A DNA stretch of 64,000 nucleotides. Origin: Cylicocyclus nassatus. Its lineage: Eukaryota > Nematoda > Chromadorea > Rhabditida > Strongylidae. The translations under genes and the position numbers were made by a program. A model generated the notes under the pieces. It searched no databases. It saw only the letters and a list, made by a program, of their open reading frames with translations, and was not told the origin of the DNA. The stretch covers positions 104,541,661 through 104,605,660 of the forward strand of contig CATQJL010000001.1 in the NCBI GenBank assembly GCA_958299035.1, written 5' to 3'. Below, piece after piece: positions 33,956-46,924 of this stretch (position 1 is its first letter; each line of letters begins with the position of its first letter).

Positions 33956-34129
33956 GCATAACGTGCCTGCTCGCGCCAGTTATGCGAGAATTTTCAAACA
34001 GCTCGTTCCAATAGAACACATTGATACGATTTGGAGTGTTGCAAAAAATACGCTCATTCTGCAAAGCTCTAGCCCTCCAGGCTTACAATTACAGTTGCAT
34101 CGACAGCTCGTTCGTAGATATTGATCGGT

Positions 34130-34575
34130 GCATAAGCTATGACTACCCTAAAATCCTATAGATAAGAGCGGTTTAATTTAATGGTGAAAAATGAATTGAA
34201 ATGAAATTGAAATTGAATGCAGTTACCCCTCCAACTTGATGGATGGATAAATAAAAATCGGAGAAGAAGTTTAGAAGAAGCTCCGCCCCTCAACTCTAAA
34301 CCCCACCCACTTAATAAACAATTCATATAGAAAAATAGCGAGTTTAACGGAATTTCGGAATTTCTATATGAATTGTTTATTATGTGGGCGGGAGTTTAGA
34401 GTTGAGGGTCGGGGCTTCTTCTAAACTTCTTATCCGATTTTTATTTATCCATCCATCAAGTTAGAGGGGTGACTGCATTCAATTTCAATTTCATTTCAAT
34501 TCATTTTTCACCGGTAAATTAAACCGCTCTTATCTATGGGATTTTAGGGTAGTTGTCGCTAGTTTATGAATTAGG
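34130..34575. mobile_element. Long, highly similar foldback element
   Basis: Arms of about 195-205 bp (34130-34333 and 34361-34567) are near-perfect reverse complements around a 27-bp loop. Shared blocks include CTACCCTAAAATCC, ATAAGAGCGGTTTAATTTA and ACAATTCATATAGAAA. The high arm identity implies a young or gene-converted inverted repeat. No coding sequence is present. Confidence 0.9.
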
Positions 34576-34908
34576 CTCGCTTATGCTTTTTGGAATTCTT
34601 TTGTAAAGTAATGAGGTTGACATTACAAATCCTTTTAGAATTTCCTCTGCTATCGAATCTTTAGAACTTTCACCATCTTCATAACTCCTAGCATGAAGCA
34701 TGAAACTGATTGTTATAACCAAGAAAATGGGCATATGGAAGTTATTTGTAAAATCGCCATTCTACCTCAGTGAAGAGTGATCAATGTTATGGCCTTTACT
34801 GTGAGTTCAAGTTGGAGGCAGCTCTATATACCCATTAAAGTATGCACGAGACATATGGAGTCGATGCAACATTGGCGCACTCAAATGCATAAGGCTAATA
34901 GCAGAGTC

Positions 34909-35105
34909 GGTGTACCAGCATCTCCGCTCCGCGTGGCCGCCTTGTCTGCTGCATTTCTTGCGAAAATGCCTTTCATTCATTTTCGCACGCTTATTTAGCG
35001 ACTAAAAGTTTGCCTTATCCACGCTCATGGTGGGAAAGTCATGTTCGCGAAGAGGTACAGAGTGCGGGCGAGACGGCCGCGCGGGAGCGGAGATGCTGGT
35101 GCACC
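34909..35105. repeat. GC-rich foldback element
   Basis: The left arm GGTGTACCAGCATCTCCGCT and the right arm AGCGGAGATGCTGGTGCACC are inverted. The arms continue imperfectly with CGTGGCCGCC/GACGGCCGCG. It is about 197 bp with no coding content. Confidence 0.7.
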
Positions 35106-35139
35106 CGGCTCTGCAATTGATAAGCTCTTTACAGAGGAT

Positions 35140-35300
35140 CCCTAAAGTATGTGCCCACTGTTTGAAAACTAATAGTGCTCGCTTTGAGGTCCTGGATTCT
35201 GAGTACGACTAGGAGTCAACTTCGTAGACTTGGCTTCGATTAGTTTTGTAAAAGAAAGCGAATTACAACGAATTACCAGGAGTTTTATATCACTGTACAT
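35140..35300. repeat. Degenerate copy of the 16.3-kb mariner-like element
   Basis: The sequence TATGTGCCCACTGTTTGAAA followed by GTAGACTTGGCTTCGATTAG parallels ATGTGCCTACTGTTTGAGTG and GTAGATCTGGCTTCAGCC at 16350-16430. Only the left part is recognisable. Confidence 0.4.
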
Positions 35301-38300
35301 TTACGATAATCAAAAGTTTCCAGCTATGAAGAACGATTATTTCCCCTTCCAAGGAAGCCAAAGAACTTGAAATCACTTATACAAGCAATAGACTCTCAAA
35401 CTATCTGAAGAATTAACCATTGCAAAGAGGTTGTTCTTCTAAGGGGTTCTAACGGCAGACCCTCTTGCTTTTCCAGCCTCTTGTTGATTATTACCCGTTC
35501 ACCCACCGCACTCTAAACTGCGAAAAGACTTAGTGCAACATGCATTAACATCCGGGAAGGAGCTGCTTAAAAAGCAATATATCCTAAAGCTCTATATGTC
35601 AGGATTTCACGCTGTCCATCCATCCACAAGTATTCCTCCTATCCTTCGCTATTAGCAGAGTGAAAGGTGCGCATTGCTGTGAAAGCCACGTTTTTCAGCC
35701 TTTTGTATGATCCCTTAGTGATCCCAACTGCCTCTACTTCAGCTGTTTTGATAAGAAACGTGCTTCGCATTTTTGGGTTAAATAATCTACACAACTTCGA
35801 GATGTTTTCAACAAAAACAGACGCAGCTCAAAAACAATGTTTTCCTTCCGATGTGCTTTTAGCGAAGAGTAGTAAGAATACTTGTGGATAGATGGACAGC
35901 GTGAATCCAAATCTGGAGCTCCGTAATATAAAGTTTTCTGTCAATATGCTTCTCCTCACGGGCAGGGAGTTTAATGCATGCTAATGGACTGTCTAGTTAT
36001 AAGAATTCAGGGTTTTATTAATTGATAGGATAGCAACAATTTTGATAAACAATTGAAAGAGCGAAAGATTTCTGAAACATGTTGAACTAACATATCCTAC
36101 TTCCTCTTTCAGTTTCATAGAAGCATATTCGATTACTGTCACTCTTAAAGGAAAGGAAGGTTGGTCGAAGTGGCTTTTAAGAATGAGATATACACTGTTT
36201 CGTAGAGCTCGAACGCTGGTTCCAAATCTACTATTGCTATCTGCTACGAGCTTCTGGGCGAGGAATTATGAGGTTTTGTGAGTAAGCACATTTGAAACTT
36301 TTTGAAGATTCAAATCACACGTGTAAAAATTGGAAGCCTGACTACATCATGCCCCTTTTTCTAAAATCTTGGGTGTAGGCCGCAGAAACTCTTGGGCTTA
36401 ACATGTTCAGGAAATAGCGCTAGTGGAGTTGTAGTCCCGTAAAATAGGAAATTTTATCGTTTAGGCCAGGATTTGGACTCGGGGGATTACTTTGACCATC
36501 GAAAATGTTGTAATTTCAAGGGTTTTTTCAAAAATTGCTAAGAAAATTTGTTTTGTAATCAGAATTCTTACATTGTTGTGCTCTAACATATCTAGGAAAA
36601 TATTTTTTTCTACTGTGCAAAAATAACATGGAAGTAAACTCATGTATATGAAATTTATGTTATTTCAATGAGTTTGAAGAATCCATCTCTGGAACACGTC
36701 ATAATAACCCAAGTTTTATGAGTTTATACGAGGCAACCTAATGTATCAGATCAGCTGAAACGTCTACCACATAAAAAAACAACGATAACCTTTATTCTGT
36801 CGCAATAGTTTTGCATTGCATTGAAATTATCAAAAAGAGCACATCATGTAGATACTTTCCAATAATATCTTGCGTACTCTCTAATGGAGAGATGGAAATG
36901 GGAAAAAAGATCATGTGTGGTTTAGTACTTTGAGCAGGCCTGTTAAAATTTTTAGAACTGTGCAATACTAGTTCAAAAAGTTTTCTGATCTCTTCTTTCT
37001 GATCGAGCAATACTGAGTAGAGTTTATGCTGACAAGGCTTTTCATCGTAATTGGACTCTCGAGAAAGTACCAAGGAACCGTCTTTGCTAATTTCTCAAAA
37101 ACCGCTTTCCAAAGAAGAGCTCGATCAGTACAAACTTCGCTCAGTTAGAAAAGAAGTCAAAAATTCATTTTACTGATTGTTTTAAATTTTATTGCATTTT
37201 CTGGTTTTAAACGTGCTCGGTTGAAATCACCGAAAAACTGTTGATCTTTTCCATTTTTATCTCTGCAATCAAAGCTTCTAGAGAGTAAACCAAGCAACCA
37301 AGTAACTATGGACATGATTACACTTTCTGATTATGCTATTGCTATGCAACACCTGTGAGAGGAAAAAACGTTTGAGAGAAAAAGAAAGAAAGACAAGAAT
37401 TTTCTTTGAGAAAAATGACTTTCGGTTTAACTCAATATTTGTTCCTGCATGGAGAGCAAACGTATCCATTTCTATTCCAAAACCTATGTTCTGCATGATA
37501 TCCGCAAGGTTTTCCTGATTAAGAAAGAAAAGATAATAATGCTACGCTATAAAGATGCTTCGCTTCACAGTTTTGGAGAAGAAAAGGAGAATGCGTAATG
37601 CTTGAGACTTATCAACTCTACCGAGTTAAAAGATGCGCATCAGCTCACTATGACCACCCCCTCACTTCCATCATCTCCCCCTCCACCCCAATTCCAAACC
37701 CCTTGTGCAATGCAGAAAAATGACGGTACAAGAATGTAAATAGAGTGATTGGGAGATATTGAAATGGAGATTGTAAGCGACCTGTTCCTTCACTAGCAGA
37801 AACGCACGCAAAGAAGCCGTACGTGAAGAATCGTTGGTCAGATGCTGCAGCCAACGTTCCTGAGGCGTGCAAATCGGTTCTTCTAAGATATATTTTTGAT
37901 TTATTTAATAGATTAAGCTTACAGTATAAAAAAATCAATGGTGCAAGCGCGATAGAGTTGATACTGTGCAGACAATATCGGGTAAGATTATATAATGTTA
38001 TTTTCTTCTAACAAGAATGGCAGAATTTGTATCTGGAACTACAATGATGATTTTGTTCAATACCGTCAAATTTAGATAAGACTTTATTTAATCAGGATTT
38101 TTTTGAAAGCCTTGTAAGAGTTGAATGAGGAAGCTGAATACGAATGTACATAGAATGTTACTGTTATTGACTCTTTCATCCCGATACAAAGATTTTATAT
38201 AGCACTGCAAGAAATGATCGCTGATCTTTTTTGTTGCACATTACACCCTGTGAGCCAATACCACAGCATAATTCAACGGGAGACTGTGACTGTAATAAAC

Positions 38301-41300
38301 GACGAAAAAAAATAATTTCGGTTGATTTATTGAGTTTGGATGAGGAAAGCTAATAGTGGAAGAGGGAGCGTGTTTAGCGTAGATATGTGTTTATAGATAT
38401 GTAATTTGTTTAATTGAATGCAAGCGGAGCGGTGAGCAGCTAGTGTGCAACCTGTCAGATGATCTACTATACAGGGTTCGGCATAAGGTGGTTTTTCGAT
38501 TTCAAAAACAAAGTTCCCGTAGAATTCGTCACAAAAATACGACACCTATGACGCGATTATGAACGGATCAAGACGAATAACCAAAAATGGAACAGAACAT
38601 AAAAAAACTGAGCTGACGAAAACGAACTAAACACGGATTTTCGGATTCAGCGTTGCGGATAACCCCAGGTAAGCGAATTTGCTAAAATTGGAGTTTCTGC
38701 CCGAACACTGGCTTTAAGCGGAAACCCCATCCGCCACACACCACACAATCGCCTGCTCTCTTTACGTCACCTTTCATCTCATGCAGAGGACGCAAATTCT
38801 CATTCCTGCCTTTATCGACCCCCCCCCCATTCTGCAAAAATCAAAAATTTCCTTTTCAACAGGTCCCATTCTGCAAAAATCAAAAATTTCCTTTTTAACA
38901 GGTTCGCAGGCTAAGCGATTAAACTGCCCCAAAATAAACAAAAGACTTGTTTACAGCGAATTGATTATGAACTGAACCAAAATTGATGTGTAGATGGGCA
39001 GGGCAATAAGGAATCAGGACTACGCACGAAACTTGTGAAAAAATTGTGTGAACTGAAGTCGTGGCAAACTTTTTTCGGAGGTGGCTTTCCGACAGCTGGA
39101 AGCCACCTGAGCGCTGTAAAAAGTCATAAATTTCTCTATCTTCACATAATTTTCTCACATTTCAACATAGCTTTGTTCTACATCAAAAATCCTACAATAA
39201 GGTTTTCGGATCTTCTCAAACCCCTCCTTCCTCGCCTAGTTACAGCCCTCAAATATCTTCAGTTAAGTGGCTTTAGAATGTGTAGATGGTGAGTTCGAAT
39301 TTGCTTTCTCACCTGCACATGACTTAACTTTCACTATCCCCAGGAGACTGATGACTGCTCTTAAATTTTGCAATGTCAGTTCACATGGTGCTCGATCACA
39401 ACGACCTTTGTACAAGCGATATGATTGTAAATAATGACAATCACATGATGGAAAGTGCATTTAGATATTGGGATATTGAAAATACATGTGAACATCCGGT
39501 ACATCTGAGCAAAGATCGCACGCTGACACAAATGGAGAAATCGGAAATAGCCGAAACACTCTTCTGACCCTTCTTCTGTGTACATGCTAATCCATCATAA
39601 TACACCAGTACAGAAAAGCTGACTTGTTTGCTTGCCACTTTTTTCACTATGGCAATATCCAAAATTCGAACAGGTTCTAGTTCTCCAGTTTCTTCAAATC
39701 CTGTTCATTTTAAGTGAAACAACCTCGAAATAATTCAAGTAAGATACCTATTGCTTTTGGCTACAGCCTACACATATTGAAGCTTATGAAGCGCAACTGC
39801 AGCGTGCTCGCGTGTATCAATGCTTTCTGAGTCATTCGGAAAACTTTTTCGTTGCACCATTAAATTTAAATGCTCACAACTTTTTCCAAATTGGTTTTCC
39901 TACCAAATAAATCTCAGTGTGTTTAGCATATTTCTGGCAACAACTCCTGTAGTGCTACTATTATTATTTGCGAACTATCTCAGAAGAATCAGTAAAGCCT
40001 AATAAAGGCGTTCTTGAGGGGAGGTAATTGTGGGCTTTGGAATTCATATTTTGCTTACTTGTTTTGCACATTTCGAAAGATCAAATTATCTGAATTGGCT
40101 CGCGTCTCAAAGATTTGTCATTTTTAGTTTGAAAAGGGTGGCTACCTAGAAGACTTCAATATTGGGTGTTCCAAAATTCCAGTTCTTTGCTACAGAAAGC
40201 ACACGAGAAAGGCAAACTGTCTGACACTGTTCAATGCAGCTGCCCTCTTTTTAGCAGCCTTGCATCGAAGTGGTTATTCACTAAAATGTTTGTTGAAGAT
40301 CCGAACTCAGGACTTCGGGCAAGCGATATGACTGTGAAAAGACGATCATAAGCTCAATACAAGGTGCTCAATGTTGAGTCAATGGAAATTAAGTAACAGC
40401 TGACTGAGTAAAGCAAAGGCCATACGTTAAACCACTAAGCAGGGGTCGGCGAAGCAACCGAAGTTTCTTAGCAGCGGTTCAAGAAATGCCGTTGGGGGGG
40501 GGGGGGTTACATAGTGCACTTCTTTTTTTAGTGAGTTTATATCCCAAAATTCTCAAGAGGGGGCACCAACAACAGCTACGCCCCCAAAATTTTTTTTGAT
40601 CAAGAGTGTTGAAAATCTTTTGATTAACCAGTAAATAAGTACAATTTCACACCTCAAGCGGGTAAATTTCTCATTTTGCAACCCATTTTCGGGAGATGAG
40701 CCTTCGGTCTGCCACTGGCTTACATTTTACTACCATATTTTAATGGAAATGCCTCAAAGCTGACCTACTTGCCACTTTTCAGTACGTTCATTTTTAGATT
40801 GGTAATTTCGTGCGAGACATGCATGGCAAAATTAGATACACAATTATTGAGCTTGGGAAAGGTTTGTAGGATCTGAACGAATGGATACTGCTGACAACAA
40901 TTTGCTAAGTATCTGTTGTTGTTTGCAGTTGACAAGCCGTAACGTCCGGCCCTAGATAAGACCATTGAAGGGGTAAATGCAGTCTACTTGCTCCAAGGCA
41001 TTGCAGATCTCTTGGTATCGTGTAGAGCTGGCATCAGCTCCGGCTTGCAGATAGAGCGAATCACCAATCGCTTTCCATCACTGTAGCAATATGGTAAGAG
41101 CCCTGAAGGAAGTTTTGAGCCATTAAACCAAATTTTGCGACAAATTCATTGCACTAAAATTAGAGTCGCTGACTCTAAATATGAGACCCGCACTTTAACG
41201 TATTTTTTTTACATGGATCATATCAAGTAAACAATGGTAAGTGCCCCTTCATTGTTTTAAAAGGGTGATTGCACCATAAAAAAAAACTATAAAAACTCGT

Positions 41301-41570
41301 CAGAATATGTGTAGTGATATCAAAATGCCTGCTACACCATTTCTCACATTTTTTTGGGAGCTTTATTTTTAACGTCTGTTCAATAGTGGCGCTGTATGTC
41401 GGAAGTGGCTACCTTATTCTACAGTATGAAATGATTAACTAGACCGTAACTCTAACTGAAGTCAGCTCTACAAGACAGTGCGTTAAGAGACAAAAGAGCG
41501 AAAGAAATTAGAGCAAGAAAATTATCAACGATCAAATTATCAACACGTCCAAGTCTTGGGACATCATGTA
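35301..41570. other. Gene-poor stretch
   Basis: No gene could be supported in 6 kb. A block near 36150-36260 (GTCGAAGTGGC, GTTCCAAATCT) resembles 47480-47570. G-runs at 40495-40507 with CTGCCACTGG near 40710 may be a worn hAT-like copy. A frame at 39373-39567 (ending EKSEIAETLF) is protein-like but unsupported. Text near 38640-38720 contains ATTTTCGGATTCAGCGTTGC, which matches the 4.4-kb foldback end. Confidence 0.35.
38826..38903 (+). repeat. 39-bp tandem duplication
   Basis: The unit beginning CCCATTCTGCAAAAATCAAA occurs at 38826-38864 and again at 38865-38903 with one difference. A C-run precedes it. Confidence 0.85.
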
Positions 41571-41575
41571 GTTAA

Positions 41576-42627
41576 TTGATTCCTTTTTGAATCAGACTAA
41601 GCGAGCTCGAGGGCTTCTCAGCATACTAGCAAGAGCATTGTTCCAGTTAACCGAAGTACTTTATACAAATGTACACAGGTGTTATCGCTAGCTGAATAAG
41701 CTCTTCCCAAAAGTGGATCACATGAGAAGCAAAAATGTTATTCGGAATAAAAAAAACTCGCAAGAATTCTACAAATTTGATCACATGCATCGAATTCTTT
41801 GGCAGATGAACCACCACGCATTATTAGCTTTACGCCATGATGATTTTCAGCAGTGGTGGGATTTCGAAAAGTATTCGCTTTTCCAATCTTCAAGTTAGAG
41901 AGAAGCGATAAGGAATGGTTTTTCTTGTTTTGATTATTTTATGTTGTCATTCCATCTCCTGATGGTGATCCATTTTGAAAACTGCACTGCAAACAAACTG
42001 ATCGCATCGATGCACTTAATTTGATTCCTTTTTAAATCAGACTAAGCGAGCTCGAGGGCTTCTCAGCATACTAGCAAGAGCATTGTTCCAGTTAACCGAA
42101 GTACTTTATACAAATGTACACAGGTGTTATCGCTAGCTGAATAAGCTCTTCCCAAAAGTGGATCACATGAGAAGCAAAAATGTTATTCGGAATAAAAAAA
42201 ACTCGCAAGAATTCTACAAATTTGATCACATGCATCGAATTCTTTGGCAGATGAACCACCACGCATTATTAGCTTTACGCCATGATGATTTTCAGCAGTG
42301 GTGGGATTTCGAAAAGTATTCGCTTTTCCAATCTTCAAGTTAGAGAGAAGCGATAAGGAATGGTTTTTCTTGTTTTGATTATTTTATGTTGTCATTCCAT
42401 CTCCTGATGGTGATCCATTTTGAAAACTGCACTGCAAACAAACTGATCGCATCGATGCACTTAATTTGATTCCTTTTTAAATCAGACTAAGCGAGCTCGA
42501 GGGCTTCTCAGCATACTAGCAAGAGCATTGTTCCAGTTAACCGAAGTACTTTATACAAATGTACACAGGTTATCGCTAGCTGAATAAGCTCTTCCCAAAA
42601 GTGGATCACATGAGAAGCAAAAATGTT
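41576..42627 (+). repeat. 445-bp tandem repeat, 2.4 copies
   Basis: TTGATTCCTTTTT recurs at 41576, 42021 and 42466, exactly 445 bp apart. Copies one and two are almost identical across their length, including the same 61-codon frame. Copy three stops matching near 42627 and has a small deletion in the ACACAGGT(GTT)ATCGC block. Near identity points to a very recent duplication (or an assembly effect). The encoded frame has no recognised domain and no sign of selection can be judged. Confidence 0.95.
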
Positions 42628-42646
42628 ACAGAAATGAAAAGAAATA

Positions 42647-42726
42647 AATACCACGATAATTCATTATGTAATATTTTAACATTTACAAAAATGTTAAAAT
42701 ATTACATAATGAATTATCGTGGTATT
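42647..42726. repeat. Perfect 38-bp hairpin
   Basis: Positions 42647-42684 and 42689-42726 are exact reverse complements around a 4-nt loop. The hairpin begins 20 bp after the third 445-bp copy breaks off, so the two events may be linked. A GAAT microsatellite follows at 42784-42799. Confidence 0.9.
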
Positions 42727-42799
42727 AGAGTATGAGCAACTATGTATTTTTGTCTTTTTAAGGAACGCCTAGAGCGTATGTAATGAATGAATGAATGAA

Positions 42800-44249
42800 T
42801 TTGTTCTTTTGCAGAATGAGGGCTATTGTTCTCTGTTTTCTTTCTTATTCAAGTCTCCATTCTCCTTTGGTAATGGATTTGCTCCATTCACGAAATGCTT
42901 ATGATCAAATTTCTCAAAGCTCTATTTGAGAAAACCTCAACTTCTACCCAAGCACTATTGATGGAGCCAAAAGAAGGCTCATTTATGATCATTTCTTAGC
43001 AATCTAGAAACTTCATCAATTGCTTACTGATATAACTTCGTTTTTCAATTTGAGACTGAATTGTCGCTGTGACTATCACCTTTCCACAGCCATAACTTTA
43101 AAAAAGGAAGCTTCAACTCGAACAAATGCTGACGAGTATGCACAATGGCTCTCCCGTGCTTGCTTGTGCAATAAGCATAAAGTCTGGTATGCGAAATCAT
43201 TATAAGTGGTGAATCAACATTAGTATTATGATTTCACAAATGCTTTCTGTGAAGCGGCAACCGACAGCCAATTACTGACTGATGTTTCCATATGAGACTA
43301 GTGAACCAGCAGTCTAAAGATGCTATTTGCAAGAGCGTTTGCTTCACTGCCACGCGGTTTCCCGCTATCTGCAGATTTTTAAAATGAGTCAACGATTCTC
43401 TATATATTAGATACGATGATGTCTAAAAGTATAATATTTCTATTTTTGCTTAAGAAACATCTAAAGCATGCGTGGAGTTTGCAGTTCCAAGCCTCACAGC
43501 TAATAGTCAATTAGATTCGGTGCTGCCGGTCAATTCTTTTGACATAGACCTAGGGTTCCCTTCGTAGCTGTATCTTGCAGCCAATTATATCAAATTTTCA
43601 TTCATATATTAGAGCAAACGTACATCTAACAGTTCACCGAGTGTAAGAACACAGTGATCTGCTCGAGTGGTTGACTTACGGTATAAACGATGTGTTAGAA
43701 GACGATCTATCGGCATATTTGAAGAGATGATTAGGTGTGCCAGTTACAAAATAATATCCCGTTGTTGCGATTGCGTTGTTTTGTGGTATGGTATCAAAAA
43801 TATGAAGTGATTCTACATAGGATCTCTAAATAAAGCAATTTCGATGATTGCGACAGATATTATAGGCGTAACAAAAGGTTCAATCTTCTCGCAGGCCGTG
43901 TATTGTACTTCTCGTGATTATCGCAATAACTATGGGATCTGAGCATTTTAACACATATTACATGATTTTATTGAGTCTTTTGGTATTGCTTGACTTATCT
44001 TTGTAAAGTACCTTGCGCGAAAACTAGGTAATAGTTGCGAAGCCAAAAGTTTATGGTGACTTATATACCACGCATTTATGGTGAATGGGGGAAAACGTAA
44101 TTTTTCTATAATATGTGTTTTCGTTGCTGCATAAAGTAATGCATGCTCCCACCTCGGCCAAGCTGCGTTCGTAGGTCAAGCTGCCTATCTTTCCTCATAT
44201 CCGACTTACGAAAATTCTTTAATCAGTATGGTAATGCACAAAATGTTTG
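42800..44249. other. Unassigned stretch
   Basis: The 43290-43430 block is a diverged copy of 210-340. A frame at 43020-43205 reads LNCRCDYHLSTAITLKKEAS...WLSRACLCNKHKVWYAKSL and stops at 43205. It is Cys-containing and exon-like but unsupported by clear splice sites. Nothing else is seen. Confidence 0.3.
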
Positions 44250-44620
44250 GAAAGTAAGTGGCAGTTTATCTTTGTTAAACTCTCATTTCAAAAAATCTTC
44301 TGTTTATCCTCAAGTACCATTGAAGCAGCTTCAACCTAGATTTACGGTATGGAGCGGAACACCCATCGCTCTTCATTAGTGCAAGACTGTATGAACTTTG
44401 AAGAGGATTTTGGGCCACAAATTGCTAGTTTTGCTTCACAATGGATATTCAAAGCTGATATGAAGAAATCGCATCTTATGCCAGGTTTTTTTTATAAGTT
44501 CCAGTAGACCGCAACAACGTTTTTTGAGTTTTTTTTTTCAAAATGTGATCAAACCGAAGCGCTCACGTGAAAAGTCGTCCAATAAAATCACGATGAGAAT
44601 ACTTCTATGCTTTTCAGATA
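44250..44620. repeat. Degenerate copy of the 16.3-kb element interior
   Basis: GTACCATTGAAGCAGCTTCA followed by ACCTAGATTTACGGTATGGAG matches 16403-16450 (GTACCATTATGTAGATCTGG, GCCTAAATTTACAGTATAGAG). A GTTAAACTCTC block precedes it, as at 16365. The ends are not preserved. Confidence 0.45.
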
Positions 44621-45259
44621 TCTTGATACTGCTTTTCCAACTGCTGTCTCACAGCGGCCCTGTATGCTGGAAATTTCTACTTAAATACAAAGTAAAGTGA
44701 TTCTTGACTTGCTTACAATTTAGTTATAAACCCAGCTAAGGATGTACGTGATGCTAAGCAAGAGACTTTGTGGGGAGAGATAATTATCAAAAAGTGTACA
44801 TACTTGGAAAAGGGTAGTTCCAGCAGTCCTGCGAAGTGCTAAAGTGTCGATTAAAAGCACAACAAATCTCGAAAAAATAAGTACTCTTCGACAAGCTCTA
44901 GCCATTTAAATGAGCTTCATGGGTACTTTCGAATGATGTAAGAAATGTTTGTCATCTTGCGGTCGTGCAGAGACTACAAAATCCAAGCCTTATCTAAAGC
45001 AGCCCTATTTGTGAGATTTTAAGTGCGTGCCAGCGGTTGTCCCAGGATTTCCGTTCGAGGGGGGGGGGGGGTAGCCACCGCACTACAAAATTTCTTGAAG
45101 TGCTTCCCAATCTTTGCGTCCATGACCCGCCCACAAAAAAATTTTATAAGACTAATTTGGACTTCCAAAAAATTTTCAAGTTTTATTTGATTATTTGAAA
45201 GTATAAACAAGACACTTACGCATTTTTATAGCTCATGATACTATAGTAGATTTGTGATG

Positions 45260-46190
45260 GTTGCTCACTTGTTGCAGTTGGTTTGATTGTCAAAATAATA
45301 TATATTCAATCAACAAAATGTAACAAGCCGATTTTTAGGGTCTTACGTTTGATGGAGTGAAAATTTGCGTGATAGTAAGAGTTTCCAAAAACGTAAACAA
45401 TTACGGAGCTACTCGCTTGCTATCACTCTTTGCTCTTCCCTCCAAAAGGTGTTTAAAAATTAACAAGAAAATGTTTGGAGTCCCTTTTTGGCTAGGCGCT
45501 CAAACACATCTCTTTGCCAATCCACACATGCAGCATCAATCAACACAGTATTACAAAACTCAATTCACGAAAACTTTTCTGCTGTGGATGTTGCATTCAT
45601 CTTAATATTGAGGGAAAGCTTTTGTTAGAGTACAGCTGAGTACGAACAAACAGCGTCATCAAATGATCGGTTACATTTAGTTGAGGATAGCGCAGGAACG
45701 AATGTGTTGGACGACTATACCGAAAATTCATTTGCATCTGCACTAGCAAGACAATCGTTATCCTAGGTGTTCTGTATTCATTACCTCATTTTTGAAAGGC
45801 TTTAGTGCATGAGTGCAACAAAAAAATCTTTTTACGTGTCATATCAATATTCAACAGTGTTGTTCCAGAAAAGAGTGAATGTAGAAATTTTTAAAAGATG
45901 CAGTCAATCTTGTTTGAATAAATGCGTTTTAGTCAGCAAACATCAACTGGATGGCGGTTGCTTTGGTAACAAAACGTAGTCTGCACCGTGATTCAAAGAT
46001 TATTCTGAAGTTCTCCCAAACTCTCCTTCCTCCGTGAGTGCAGCACAACTATTGCAGTTTGCATGACAACAGCTTGAATATCGGAATTTTTTTGAGAAAA
46101 CAACTTGGATCATATGCTGCTGCGTATCTCAGCTCAGAAACTAGCAATCAAGTAAGATGTACATAGACATCGCAAGAGGCTAGTACATCC
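45260..46190. repeat. Diverged duplicate of 31970-33055
   Basis: This is the second member of the pair described at 31970. Shared ordered blocks include ACAAAATGTAACAAG, GAGTGAAAATTTGCGTGATA and CTTTTGTTAGAGTACAGCTG. The frames at 45357-45605 and 46199-46462 do not correspond to conserved frames in the first copy, which argues against a shared coding gene. Confidence 0.6.
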
Positions 46191-46924
46191 ATATTCAAAT
46201 GACTCCGACCCGCCGACAATGCTACAGCTTTAGAATCACTTTGCTCAACTTCCTCCTCAAAACTTTATGTGCCTATCATGAAGTCATAGTCTGTCAACGA
46301 TTAGAAAGCTTCACACCTGTCATGCAAGACCTACATTTAGCTTTTATCTCGATGACATTTTGGTCTTGTGAAAACACCAAAGGAAGTACTGTTTTAGATG
46401 TGTCTCGTAAAATAGGAAAGTCATGTCAAAATGCTTTTAAAAATTTTTGCTGTCGAAGGTGAAAGCAATGAAATAAGTAGGTTGGAGGGAAAAAATATCG
46501 TTGCTTAGTCAGCGGTAATGCAAACAATGAGAAAAGCACGCGGACTTGATAGCAGATTAGCAAAGCAGCAAAGAGATCTTCAAGCAAATGAAACATATTT
46601 TACTTTAAATTTGCTCCAAAATCTGAAGATTTCTCATACAGCCACATACCCACCAAGGTTTTAATTGCTCAAATAACAGACACATGCAGTCAAATCGAAA
46701 ATGGAAATCACGAGGTAAATGTTCGCCTCTATCCCCGCGCTTCTACAGAGCTTTTAATTTGAGTGTCACGGTCGGCGCGGCTCGGTCCTCGCGAACCGCC
46801 CCACGTGGGGCACTCAACGCGTTCGCGAACGTTTGGGGCATTTCTCTGAGCTCGTCAGCCAAATATTGCCTAAGGATAACGTTTCACAAATCTCAAAAGT
46901 GGGGGAAAACCGAATCCGTTGAGC

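Noticed and set aside
40440..40716. Another hAT-like copy (G-run, CTGCCACTGG)
   Set aside because: A left CAGTGGCG end and a target duplication could not be identified, so it is only mentioned in passing.
41713..42343. Two identical 61-codon frames
   Set aside because: Identity comes from the 445-bp tandem duplication; one starts at GTG and there is no domain or splice support.
45010..45190. hAT-like fragment with a G-run and CCCAGGATTTCCG
   Set aside because: It resembles the family interior but has no recognisable ends.
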